NCBI GenBank assembly: GCA_022394775.1
Contig: JAGFCB010000259.1
Location: 1 to 42,310, forward strand
DNA length: 42,310 nt
Reading direction: 5' to 3'
Source of the DNA: Candidatus Poribacteria bacterium
GTDB taxonomy: Bacteria; Poribacteria; WGA-4E; WGA-3G
Position 1 is the stretch's first letter, and every line of letters begins with the position of its first letter. The notes under the pieces are model-generated. The model was not told where the DNA came from and searched no databases. It was given only the letters and a program-made list of their open reading frames with translations. This document shows positions 32,887-41,208 of this stretch, in pieces. The translations under genes were made by a program, and so were the position numbers.

Positions 32887-33144
32887 ATGGCTGATCAAGA
32901 TTTCCGGGAAAGGGTTCTCGAAAGTTTGGCACGAATCGAATCACAAGCGAGAGAAAACAATGCCCGTTTGGAAAAACGGCTTGATTCTCTGGACACGCGT
33001 GTAGGGACTCTGGAACGCGATGTGGGATGGATAAAGGGAAAATTGGAAGGTAAACAAGAAGGCAGCAGTAAAGTGTTAACTGTCCTGACTGTATGTACTG
33101 CCGTTGGAGCCGTAATTATAGCACTTGTTGCCTTGTTGACCTAA
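32887..33144 (+). CDS. Small coiled-coil protein with C-terminal membrane anchor
   Basis: 85 residues. MADQDFRERVLESLARIE through RLDSLDTRVGTLERDVGWIKGKLEG is a heptad-rich coiled coil; residues about 62-84 (VLTVLTVCTAVGAVIIALVALL) form one membrane helix at the very C-terminus. The layout resembles XhlA-type haemolysin-associated and similar tail-anchored peptides, but I cannot assign the family with certainty. The ATG at 32887 has AGGAG eight bases upstream. It lies 43 bp upstream of the restriction-modification gene and shares its strand, so it may be an accessory to defence or simply co-located. Confidence 0.7.
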   Translation: MADQDFRERVLESLARIESQARENNARLEKRLDSLDTRVGTLERDVGWIKGKLEGKQEGSSKVLTVLTVCTAVGAVIIALVALLT

Positions 33145-33154
33145 ACGTTCGCTT

Positions 33155-33183
33155 TTGACCATTCCAAAAACCTGCTATTATAT
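33155..33183 (+). promoter_or_regulatory. Candidate leaderless promoter of the R-M gene
   Basis: TTGACC (33155-33160) with TTATAT (33178-33183) at 17 bp, or TATTAT (33176-33181) at 15 bp. The start site would fall on or next to the ATG at 33188, which has no Shine-Dalgarno sequence. Confidence 0.4.
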
Positions 33184-33187
33184 CCGC

Positions 33188-36100
33188 ATGCCGAAACTCA
33201 ACCTAAAACCTAATCACAAAGCAATTCGCGACTACTACACTACACTGCAGCAATACGCACAACACGCCATCAGACATGAAGGTGCCGTCAGCTCACCCTT
33301 CGATACGCTCCTGCAAGCCTGTGCGAGGCAGATAAACGCCACGCTCGTTCCGCAATACGCCATGCGCACCCCGAAAGGAAACCGTATCGTCATCGACGGC
33401 GTGGTGCTCGACGAATACGGACTCCCCTTCGCCTATTGGGAAGCAAAAGATATAGACGACGATATCCTTAAAGCCGCCCAAGAAAAACAGGATGCAGGCT
33501 ACCCACTCGACAATATCCTGTTCCAGACCCCACAGCGCGCCCTCTTATACCAAAACGGGCAGATGGCACTGGACCTTGACATCACCGAACCGGCAGGTCT
33601 GATTGCAGCACTTCAATACCTTTTTTCTTACACCGCACCCGCACTCGACAATTGGCAGACTGCTGTTTCGGATTTCAGAGAACACGTCCCAGACCTCGCA
33701 AACAGGTTGAAAGAACTCATTGAACAACGCCACGAAACGGATGCAGCGTTCAAGAAGGCGTTCACCGATTTTTACGACACCTGCCGAACCGCGATTAACC
33801 CCGACCTCTCACAAGATGCTGTTGAGGAGATGCTCGTTCAGCATATCCTCACGGAACGTATCTTTCGGACGGTCTTTAACAATTCCGCTTTCACGCGCAG
33901 GAACATCATCGCACGCGAGATAGAAAACGTCGTTGACACCCTGATCCGGCAGGCGTTCAGTCGTGAGGAATTCCTTAAACCGTTAGACCGGTTTTATATC
34001 GCGATTGAACAAGCCGCGATGCTCTGCAGAGACTTCTCCCAAAAACAGCACTTCCTCAACACGTTTTATGAAAAGTTTTTTCAAGGGTTCTCCGAAGATG
34101 TCGCTGATACGCACGGCATCGTCTATACGCCACAACCGATTGTCGATTTCATGGTCAAAAGCGTGGCGCATCTCCTTGAAACTGAGTTCGGTCGCTCTCT
34201 GTCCGACAGCGGCGTGCATATCATCGATCCGTTCGTCGGCACGGGCAACTTCATCGTCCGACTCATGCAGGATATCCAAGGCACAGCATTAGCGGAAAAA
34301 TATCGTCACGAACTCCACTGCAATGAGGTGATGCTCCTGCCCTACTACATCGCCAGTCTGAACATCGAGCAGGAGTTTTTCCAGCGCACGGGGACGTATC
34401 TGCCGTTTGAGGGGATCGCGCTTGCGGATACGTTTGAGTTGCTTGCGCAGGAGCAAGGCGAACTCTTTACACGTGAGAACACGGAACGTGTGAAAAAACA
34501 GAAGGCGGCAGATATGTTTGTCGTTATCGGCAATCCGCCCTATAACGCAAGACAAGTCAACGAAAACGATAACAATAAAAATCGGAAGTATGAAACGATG
34601 GATGCACTGCTGCGTGAAACGTATTCGCAAGACTCAAAAGCATCTAATAAAAACGCTCTCTCGGATCCGTATGTGAAAGCAATCTTATGGGCATCAAAGC
34701 GGATTGGTAAGGAAGGTGTTGTCTCTTTTGTAACAAACAACGGATTTCTCGACAGTGTGGCATTCGATGGTATGCGAAAACATCTTGCAGATGATTTTGA
34801 TGCGATTTATATTTTAGATATGGGTGGGAACGTCCGTAAAAATCCGAAGTTGTCTGGCACAACACACAACGTCTTTGGGATTCAAGTCGGTGTGAGTATT
34901 AATCTTTTTATTAAGGGAAATGTTACTAAAACAGATACGAAAACTGCTGATATTTTCTACGCACGTATTGACGAATTTTGGCGAAAGGAAGATAAGTATA
35001 ATTACCTCAATTCAAAGGAACACTATCAAAAGGTTGAATGGAGACAGATCACACCTGACAACCGATATACGTGGCTGACCGACGGACTTCACGCTGAGTT
35101 TGATAACTTTATTCCAATGGGGAGCAAGACCGCTAAGAAAAAAGAAGCGATGGGCCTCAATACAATTTATCAGACATTTGGTATTGGCTTGCAAACCAGT
35201 AGAGACGCGTGGGTTTATAATTTCAACGAAGATGTTTTGATCCAAAACGTAAAGCAAATGAGTAATCTTTACAACGCACAAGTCATGGGATGGAAAGGAA
35301 CACCACAAAACTTGCGGAGCGTTGATGATTTTCTTCAATACGATGACACCCAAATTAAGTGGAGTTCAGGTTTAAAGCAGAAACTGGAGCAAGGACAACT
35401 TGTTGAATTTGCGGAATCAAAACTCCGAATATCTCTCTATCGTCCATTTACAAAGATGCATTTGTTTTTTGACAGTGTTCTAAACCATCGAACATCTGTA
35501 TTCCCTAATACCTTCCCTACATCTGATGCAGAAAGTGAAAATAGAGTTATTTGTGTCAGTGGACCAGGACATGATATTTTTAGATGCCATATTGCTAATC
35601 AAATCCCTGAGAGCAAATTTTCAAACTCTTCAAATGGCGGCACCCAATGCTTCCCTTTCTACACTTACAATGAGGACGGTACAAACCGACAAGAGAACAT
35701 CACCGATTGGGCACTAACAGAATTCCGAACCCATTACAACGACAATACCATCGCCAAGTGGGACATCTTCCACTACACCTACGGTCTCCTGCATCACCCT
35801 ACCTATCGTGAGAAATACGAGAGGAACCTCAAGCGCGACCTCCCACATATCCCCTTCGCTGAGGATTTTTGGGGTTTTGCGAAGGCAGGCGATCAGTTAG
35901 CAGACCTCCACGTCAACTACGAATCCGTTCCGAAATACGATACACTCCGAAAAGTTGAAACCCCCGGCATGCAGGTCAATTGGGATGTGGAGAAAATGAA
36001 ACTCTCTAAAGATAAGACGCAGCTGAAATACAACGACTTCCTCACGCTGGACGGTATCCCTGCGGAGGTGTATGACTATCGGTTAGGGAATCGGTCGGCG

Positions 36101-36268
36101 TTAGAGTGGGTGGTGGATCAGTATCGTGTCAAGGTAGACAAACGGAGCGGGATCGTGAATGATCCGAACCGTGCGGAGGCACCTCAGTATATCGTGGATT
36201 TGATTGGGCGTGTTATCACTGTAAGTCTGGAGACGGTGGCGATTGTTAACAATTTGCCTGCGTTGTAA
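33188..36268 (+). CDS. Fused restriction-modification protein (Type ISP/IIG-like) lacking a helicase
   Basis: 1026 residues. An N-terminal PD-(D/E)XK nuclease is suggested by D75 (VVLDEYG) and E86-x-K88 (YWEAKD). A helical coupler (about 150-330) precedes an N6-adenine methyltransferase with motif I IDPFVGTGNF near 347 and motif IV GNPPYNAR near 449. The remaining 500 residues match the target-recognition part seen at the C-terminus of Type ISP enzymes (YTWLTDGLHAEF, FPFYTYNEDG, YGLLHHPTYREKYERNLKRDLPHIPF, EWVVDQYRV). Classical Type ISP proteins (about 1,570 residues) carry a RecA-like translocase between nuclease and methylase; none is seen here. It should cut and methylate DNA as one polypeptide. 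The ATG at 33188 fits the domain start; the frame is open from a TTG at 33155. Confidence 0.9.
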   Translation: MPKLNLKPNHKAIRDYYTTLQQYAQHAIRHEGAVSSPFDTLLQACARQINATLVPQYAMRTPKGNRIVIDGVVLDEYGLPFAYWEAKDIDDDILKAAQEKQDAGYPLDNILFQTPQRALLYQNGQMALDLDITEPAGLIAALQYLFSYTAPALDNWQTAVSDFREHVPDLANRLKELIEQRHETDAAFKKAFTDFYDTCRTAINPDLSQDAVEEMLVQHILTERIFRTVFNNSAFTRRNIIAREIENVVDTLIRQAFSREEFLKPLDRFYIAIEQAAMLCRDFSQKQHFLNTFYEKFFQGFSEDVADTHGIVYTPQPIVDFMVKSVAHLLETEFGRSLSDSGVHIIDPFVGTGNFIVRLMQDIQGTALAEKYRHELHCNEVMLLPYYIASLNIEQEFFQRTGTYLPFEGIALADTFELLAQEQGELFTRENTERVKKQKAADMFVVIGNPPYNARQVNENDNNKNRKYETMDALLRETYSQDSKASNKNALSDPYVKAILWASKRIGKEGVVSFVTNNGFLDSVAFDGMRKHLADDFDAIYILDMGGNVRKNPKLSGTTHNVFGIQVGVSINLFIKGNVTKTDTKTADIFYARIDEFWRKEDKYNYLNSKEHYQKVEWRQITPDNRYTWLTDGLHAEFDNFIPMGSKTAKKKEAMGLNTIYQTFGIGLQTSRDAWVYNFNEDVLIQNVKQMSNLYNAQVMGWKGTPQNLRSVDDFLQYDDTQIKWSSGLKQKLEQGQLVEFAESKLRISLYRPFTKMHLFFDSVLNHRTSVFPNTFPTSDAESENRVICVSGPGHDIFRCHIANQIPESKFSNSSNGGTQCFPFYTYNEDGTNRQENITDWALTEFRTHYNDNTIAKWDIFHYTYGLLHHPTYREKYERNLKRDLPHIPFAEDFWGFAKAGDQLADLHVNYESVPKYDTLRKVETPGMQVNWDVEKMKLSKDKTQLKYNDFLTLDGIPAEVYDYRLGNRSALEWVVDQYRVKVDKRSGIVNDPNRAEAPQYIVDLIGRVITVSLETVAIVNNLPAL

Positions 36269-36448
36269 TCGCAAACCGGTAGGTGCGGTTTTGCGGCGTA
36301 CCATAGGTGTCAATTTAGCGCGTAATTCGCGTCCGCAGGTCGAGTAGGTGGGGTCAGAAACTTGTAGCAGTGAGATTATCATTTTAACGTCCGAACTGTG
36401 ATTTATGAGATTTTAGGGATTTACAAGATAAAGACCTTGTAGGTTCCA

Positions 36449-36693
36449 TCGTAGGTTGGGCTGAGCGGAACCGAGAAAAGCGATACGAACAATCCAAACA
36501 CAGTTCAGCATCCAATACTGTCATATCAATTAAGGTTATAGCGAAACCCAACGGTATACTGCTATGCTTCCACAGTTCCCCGAAAGAGCGTTGGGTTTCA
36601 CTGGGTTCTTGGATATTTACACAGGTATATTAGGTCTGATGTATTTGGGCATACCTGCCTTTGATTTTCAACACCGTTCAACCCAACCTACGA
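36449..36693. mobile_element. MITE-like element, family D (TCGTAGGTTGGG termini)
   Basis: Perfect 12-bp inverted ends, TCGTAGGTTGGG (36449-36460) and CCCAACCTACGA (36682-36693), bracket 245 bp. Inside, GAAACCCAACG (36543-36553) and CGTTGGGTTTC (36589-36599) form a second inverted pair. There is no transposase frame. Confidence 0.55.
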
Positions 36694-36710
36694 CACTAAT
36701 TCAAAATACC

Positions 36711-36744
36711 AGTCCCGTAGGGTTTATTTCCTTGGGTGTTTCTT
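36711..36744. repeat. Single arm of a family C element
   Basis: AGTCCCGTAGGG followed by TTTATTT-[GC]-CTTGGGT-x-TTTCT matches, in reverse orientation, the right arm of the element at 13845-14040. No opposite end is present within a few hundred bases. Confidence 0.5.
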
Positions 36745-36833
36745 AAGAATGTTTATAGAAACATCTCCCTTCATCTTCTTCAGCCCTGTAAAGGCGGCAT
36801 ATTTATACCTCTATTAGTCCGTCAACCTTCAAA

Positions 36834-37625
36834 TTAGACCTTTTGAGATGTCCTTTGTACAAATTCCTTAACAGTGTAATCTATAAGTTCCTGTACATGT
36901 CTCTGCTTTACAACAATTCCAAGACCAAGTATTTGTTTTACACCAACTGGTGGCATATTTGCCTGTAAGATTTCTAGCCGCGAATCGCGAATCATTGTAT
37001 CAGAAACAACACCGAGTAGTGAATACTCATTATCCCAAGCAACAAAAACAGGACTTCCACTTGACCCCGGAAATATTTGCGCATCAATAATAATTTGACC
37101 TTTGCCATTAAAATCAACATTAGGCATTGATGCGATTGATCCTTTTCTGATTAGAGGTAAATTGTTCACTGGATCATAGAGTCCTTCTGGATAACCCACA
37201 AAGATGATATCACTCCCTGGAGCTACTTTTTCATAATCTATTGGCTTTAAAAATTTGTCATCTAAAACCTGAATAAAAGCATCCGTATGCGTAAAATAGG
37301 AAACATTAACACATGCTAGATCTACATCCGGAGCAGGGTGTGGAAAATATTCACCTTCAAATCCAATCCGGTCAAATGTTCTTATATTTCCAAACTCCGG
37401 TGTGCCATCTGTCTTTCTACGATTCAGGCTAATCATCAACCTCCCCTTGGTATTATGAAACACGTGTTTGTTCGATATCAGCAATGTTATTGAACGATTT
37501 GTACCATCATTCAAGGAGGCAAGATAAAAAAATCCTGTTCCAGTAAAAGGTCGTTCATTAGGTACTTCAATATTAATTCTAGCAGCTATATTAGCTATCT
37601 GATGGGTAAAAAATGTTTGTGCCAT
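36834..37625 (-). CDS. Cytoplasmic trypsin-like serine protease
   Basis: 263 residues, chymotrypsin/trypsin fold (S1-like, peptidase_S1_2 type). Triad candidates are H54 (LISNKHVF), D102 (DVDLACV) and S189 (FPGSSGSPVF). No signal peptide or membrane segment is seen, and no PDZ domain follows, unlike HtrA/Deg proteases. Such stand-alone intracellular proteases are found in several phage-defence systems, where they activate or are paired with an effector. AGGA precedes the ATG; a perfect TATAAT (37647-37652) with a weak -35 lies upstream. It is the last gene of a four-gene minus-strand set with a DUF2806 protein and two nucleases. Confidence 0.85.
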   Translation of the reverse strand: MAQTFFTHQIANIAARINIEVPNERPFTGTGFFYLASLNDGTNRSITLLISNKHVFHNTKGRLMISLNRRKTDGTPEFGNIRTFDRIGFEGEYFPHPAPDVDLACVNVSYFTHTDAFIQVLDDKFLKPIDYEKVAPGSDIIFVGYPEGLYDPVNNLPLIRKGSIASMPNVDFNGKGQIIIDAQIFPGSSGSPVFVAWDNEYSLLGVVSDTMIRDSRLEILQANMPPVGVKQILGLGIVVKQRHVQELIDYTVKEFVQRTSQKV

Positions 37626-37646
37626 TTGAGTTCCTAATTATTAGAA

Positions 37647-37652
37647 ATTATA
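37647..37652 (-). promoter_or_regulatory. Possible -10 box of the protease gene
   Basis: A perfect TATAAT on the minus strand, 22 bases before the ATG at 37625. The -35 at 17 bp is poor (CTTTTG). If real, the protease can be expressed separately from the three genes upstream. Confidence 0.35.
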
Positions 37653-37750
37653 TCATAAAAACGAGTAAACAAAAGAGATTTAGAAACCTTGTTCTGTGTT
37701 AAGTGCAACGGAACTGTTCTCAAACGAGTGTCCCACGCGATCCTTATATA

Positions 37751-38599
37751 TTAATCCCTCTCAGCCGCTAGCAAGTATTGTTTCCATTGCTCCTTTACAT
37801 ATTCATAAAAACCTTCTACAGGCTTGCTTCCACATATTGGTGCGAGTTCCTGTCCGATTCTGGTGAGAAGAACCATTCCAATCTCAAGTTGGTTGTCGAC
37901 ATCCTTAGTCATCTCCAGGCAGAGACGTTTACCGTAATAATACACATCAACTCTTTTAGGTAATTTATGCCGTCCAAAACTAGTGATTTCACCAAATTGA
38001 ATAAGTCCAATACTCTCAAGGTGGCTCAGAGTATTAAAATTAATGCCATTTTTGTTGTAGATGTCTGCTTGAATATCAAATACCAAGGGTACAACATTCC
38101 CAATTACCCAACCAAATCCACAAAGTTTGGTAAATAAATCTGCGTCGCTTTTGTCGAAATCCGAAAGAAGATTGACTGTCCGTTTTGAGTAGGTGCCAGG
38201 GGTGTTCGCCTCTCCAGCTAAAACGCGCGCCCACAAGCTTTGCATCTCATCGTCAGAAACTATCCGGCATTTATCAAACAAGTTGGCGACCCAGTCATCA
38301 TCCATAACATCAGGATTTGCATCTTCATTCAAATGAGGTGCCGCTTTAGCTGTAATATCCTCCATATTCTTCTGGTGTTTTGCTTCTTCTTCGATCCGAC
38401 GCTGTTCTGCCCGTCGATGCAAATCCATTATTTCAATGTCGGATGCTGCTTTTATTTTTTCTACCTCAACTTCCGCTTTAGCAACATTCTTAATTCGACG
38501 AGGTTCGTAGAGAGTGCCTACTCCCTTCGCTATCTTCTTAACCAATGTATCAAAGGGTTTTGCTAAGTCTCCCACATTCGCGAGAGGGTTGTCTGACAT
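37751..38599 (-). CDS. DUF2806-family protein
   Basis: 282 residues. A charged, helical N-terminal third (KAEVEVEKIKAASDIEIMDLHRRAEQRRIEEEAKHQ, a likely coiled coil) precedes the block DDDWVANLFDKCRIVSDDEMQSLWARVLAGEANTPGTYSKRTV, which I recognise as the DUF2806 core. The C-terminal part (SHLESIGLIQFGE...GRHKLPKRVDVYYYGKRL) may be a winged-helix-like domain. It is probably soluble. The biochemical role of the family is unknown; members are often found in variable genomic islands. AGGAGG stands ten bases before the ATG. It lies between a PD-(D/E)XK nuclease and a trypsin-like protease, and could be the adaptor or protease target of the set. Confidence 0.8.
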   Translation of the reverse strand: MSDNPLANVGDLAKPFDTLVKKIAKGVGTLYEPRRIKNVAKAEVEVEKIKAASDIEIMDLHRRAEQRRIEEEAKHQKNMEDITAKAAPHLNEDANPDVMDDDWVANLFDKCRIVSDDEMQSLWARVLAGEANTPGTYSKRTVNLLSDFDKSDADLFTKLCGFGWVIGNVVPLVFDIQADIYNKNGINFNTLSHLESIGLIQFGEITSFGRHKLPKRVDVYYYGKRLCLEMTKDVDNQLEIGMVLLTRIGQELAPICGSKPVEGFYEYVKEQWKQYLLAAERD

Positions 38600-38690
38600 G
38601 GTCTAATTTCCTCCTTTTTCTTTGTATTGTTAACTTTGAAAGACAAATGAGCAACAAGAGCATAATTTTGATTTATGCTGTCGCCGTGAG

Positions 38691-39920
38691 TCATTCTGGC
38701 ACATCAAATGCCATCACAGTAAGGATCATTTCCCGGTTAGTGTCGTCACGGTGAGAAAAGATAAAACGGAAGGATGTCTCCGAACCTGGATCTAACTCAC
38801 GTTTGCAGTTAGGATGTTCTTTTGTCGTTGATTTGATGGAATTCAAAACATTCGTGAAATCTTTGTTTCGATTGAAAACAATCACTGCCACTTTAGTATC
38901 GCGCCAAGAACTATAGCCCAAAAGCTGATCAATTGCCGCTGTTAATGTATTAGAGCCACCCCAATACTTGCATTCGGCAATGAAAATATTTTTTCCTTCA
39001 GACCGGATCAAAATATCGGTTTTCCCTTCGTAATTGAACGTTTCACCGGTAGCTTGACCTTCGTAGTGCCCGTTTAATTGGACCAAAAAATGTGATCGCA
39101 ACGTCTCCTCATCCATTTCTGAAAAAGCAGAAGGACTGAGTTCCATAACTTGAGTCATGCTTTCAATAACCTCAAGTATATGCTCATAATCCGATTCATC
39201 CAAGGTTGGTTCAGGTTTGTATGGAACCGAACTTGCAGAAGGCAGCTTTGGTGTGATTTTTCGACGCACTTCTGGTGCTATATAGGTTCTTGGTGAATTG
39301 TCACGTTTTTTGAGTTTGAATCCAAGAGACGCAACTAAGTTTCGATTCCTCAAGAGTCTCTCTTTACGCCGCTCAATACATTGGTGGGCAGTTGAGTCAA
39401 GCTGACTAACCAGTCTGTCTGCGCTCCTACGAAGCGATGTCAGATAATCTTCGATTTCATCCAATGTAGTGTTAATTTCTTTTACGACTTTGTCGGCTTT
39501 AAGGTTTTTGCCAGTTATTACAAAGACAAGATGCCCTTGGGCGACAGTGACATCCATCGGAATAGGCAAAGAACTTGATGTTTGATAACGAAACACTCCT
39601 CCGTCACCTATGAATGGAACAGTGATCTCGATTCTGGTCCCAGGAACATAAAAAGGTTGACTTGGATCGGTAATATTGTAAGATAAGTCCGCCCTAACAT
39701 CTACTTGTGTTTCCTCTTGGTCAGCAACAATGTCATCCCTATTAAGAATTGGGATGTTAATTTGGTATTTATTAACAAAATGTTTGCAAAGGTCTTCTGT
39801 TGATGTATTGAGCAGCGTATCCTCATCGGAAACATTAACTTCGTTTTCTAATTCCTCTTGCAGATACCTCTCAACATCGAACCAAGGAGTTCCTGAAAAT
39901 AGTCGTTTCATGTTCGGCAT
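38691..39920 (-). CDS. PD-(D/E)XK nuclease with long N-terminal region
   Basis: 409 residues. The C-terminal nuclease domain (about 265-400) shows KTDILIRSEG (D302), then FIAECKYWGG (E316, K318) and a following Gln in the DQLLGY helix, the Mrr-like arrangement. The N-terminal 250 residues hold a beta-rich section (RIEITVPFIGDGGVFRY, ...GHLVFVITGK) and an Arg-rich helical stretch (DRLVSQLDSTAHQCIERRKERLLRN). It may be a sensor or regulatory arm in front of a DNA-cutting domain. The ATG at 39920 (alternative at 39911) has AGGG upstream. It is 67 bp downstream of the other nuclease and 91 bp upstream of the DUF2806 gene. Confidence 0.83.
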   Translation of the reverse strand: MPNMKRLFSGTPWFDVERYLQEELENEVNVSDEDTLLNTSTEDLCKHFVNKYQINIPILNRDDIVADQEETQVDVRADLSYNITDPSQPFYVPGTRIEITVPFIGDGGVFRYQTSSSLPIPMDVTVAQGHLVFVITGKNLKADKVVKEINTTLDEIEDYLTSLRRSADRLVSQLDSTAHQCIERRKERLLRNRNLVASLGFKLKKRDNSPRTYIAPEVRRKITPKLPSASSVPYKPEPTLDESDYEHILEVIESMTQVMELSPSAFSEMDEETLRSHFLVQLNGHYEGQATGETFNYEGKTDILIRSEGKNIFIAECKYWGGSNTLTAAIDQLLGYSSWRDTKVAVIVFNRNKDFTNVLNSIKSTTKEHPNCKRELDPGSETSFRFIFSHRDDTNREMILTVMAFDVPE

Positions 39921-39987
39921 ACTACTTTCCCTTGAAAATAAAGTTTATACAAAAAACTTGTGGAATTTACACTGTGGGTTGTCCCCA

Positions 39988-40833
39988 TTATTTACCCCGA
40001 ATATTCTCAATCACCTTGATACCGAGCGTGTTCCTAACGGGTATAAGTTCTTTAGGCAACGTGCTCTCGATAGCAAGTATGGCATCAGCCTCGTAAGTTC
40101 CGCCCTCAAGACTTCGGCAAGCCCTGAGAATCGCCCGGTACTTTACACATTGAAAGAGACCACGCCTCAGATCAGTTTCGTTTGAAATGTGAGATTTTAC
40201 TTCCACTGCTATGCGGCATCGCGCGCTTTGGAATAAAACATCCGGGATATCGCCTGATGGTAACTTATACTCAGTTTCGCCAGGTGCTAACGACTTTTTT
40301 AATCCAACGGCCCCTGGATGATGCGCTATATAGTTTTTGAATCGCTTGTGTGCTTCACTCTCACGAGTGCTGCTACGATGATCCGTCGGTTGTTCGAGTT
40401 GTGGGTTTAGAGGTTCAGCGGGTGATAATCCGAGCTCCTCAAGAACTTCTAACCACCTCGAATAACTAAAAACCTTTCCCAACTTTTCCGCAACAATTGC
40501 TTCCTTTTGCCGTGGATCTGGTTTCTGAGCAATGAAGTTGACCCCATCCCCCGGTAAACCTGTTCCTTGATTTACCACGACTCCTTGTATAGGGGGTATA
40601 TCTTCTTTCCATTCTTTACCGAGTTCTAAAAGAGCATTTCCAATACTGCCAAGCACGTAGTTCAGATTTCGTGCATTAGGCATGTCAAGCTCTTTCGCCA
40701 GATCCCCATAGAAAATTTTTTCGCTAGCCATGGCTTGTCTCACAAGGATGGGTAAAGCAGATCTGGCTCGTTTTTGATATAGTGCATTGCCTGAAATACT
40801 CCTTGCAATTGAAGAAGTCATACGTTCCGACAT
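39988..40833 (-). CDS. PD-(D/E)XK nuclease with N-terminal winged-helix-like domain
   Basis: 281 residues. Residues 20-110 (YGDLAKELDMPNARNLNYVLGSIGNALLEL ... GTGLPGDGVNF) look like a small helix-turn-helix domain. The C-terminal part (about 158-260) has an early Glu (E160 in SEAHKRF), D198 in GDIPDVLF and E211-x-K213 in IAVEVKSH, then Q228 in the next helix: a PD-(D/E)XK nuclease core. The GGAGGT six bases before the ATG at 40833 is strong; the frame has a second Met at residue 5. It is the first gene of the four-gene set that ends with the protease. DNA-end or modified-DNA recognition is possible; the exact target is unknown. Confidence 0.82.
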   Translation of the reverse strand: MSERMTSSIARSISGNALYQKRARSALPILVRQAMASEKIFYGDLAKELDMPNARNLNYVLGSIGNALLELGKEWKEDIPPIQGVVVNQGTGLPGDGVNFIAQKPDPRQKEAIVAEKLGKVFSYSRWLEVLEELGLSPAEPLNPQLEQPTDHRSSTRESEAHKRFKNYIAHHPGAVGLKKSLAPGETEYKLPSGDIPDVLFQSARCRIAVEVKSHISNETDLRRGLFQCVKYRAILRACRSLEGGTYEADAILAIESTLPKELIPVRNTLGIKVIENIRGK

Positions 40834-40910
40834 ATTTACCTCCTATTGTAAAGTTGACTCTTGTACTTTAACGCAAGCTGCTATCTGTTTATTCTCACTG
40901 CGAAGCAATA

Positions 40911-40976
40911 GCACTCCGCTGGAGTGCAGGCATTTCAACACACGAGTTTCTATAGACATAACACTCCGCTGGAGTG
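40911..40976. repeat. Pair of CACTCC-GCT-GGAGTG hairpins
   Basis: GCACTCC-GCT-GGAGTGC (40911-40927) and CACTCC-GCT-GGAGTG (40962-40976) are 50 bp apart. They lie upstream of the nuclease operon start (40833) in the gene-free gap 40834-41208. Confidence 0.5.
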
Positions 40977-41043
40977 GGGAATTGGCCCCTTGCTCGAATG
41001 TATAAAACTCGTTAGGTAGTATATACTAAAGTTTGGACGATTT

Positions 41044-41171
41044 TATAGTAAAACCCATAATTAATTGGACACCTTAATCCGCACAACCCCCCTTATCAGG
41101 GGGGAATCTGGAGATGTGGCGAGGAGGCAGCTATTATTGGCAAATGTCAACTTTTTTCGGGCTTTACTATA
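41044..41171. mobile_element. MITE-like element, family B, copy 2
   Basis: TATAGTAAAACCC (41044-41056) and GGGCTTTACTATA (41159-41171) pair at 12 of 13 positions. The sequence within the left end matches copy 1 (13665). The core contains CCCCCCTTATCAGGGGGG (about 41087-41104), the C-rich block also found in family A. It fills the rest of the gap 40834-41208. A plus-strand frame across it (41114-41539) is antisense to the gene at 41209 and has no ribosome binding site in place. Confidence 0.55.
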
Positions 41172-41208
41172 AGCCTTCAGGCAACGGCATTGAGTTGTCC
41201 CCGAGACT

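Larger units (their letters stand above)
36269..36833. other. Gene-free gap of 565 bp holding repeat elements
   Basis: No credible coding frame; the 60-codon frame at 36564-36746 lies inside repeats and has no ribosome binding site. The gap holds the family D inverted-repeat element (36449-36693) and an arm of family C (36711-36744). It separates the convergent R-M and protease genes. Confidence 0.5.

Noticed and set aside
36564..36746. A 60-codon plus-strand frame
   Set aside because: It lies within inverted-repeat elements, has no ribosome binding site and no recognisable protein features.
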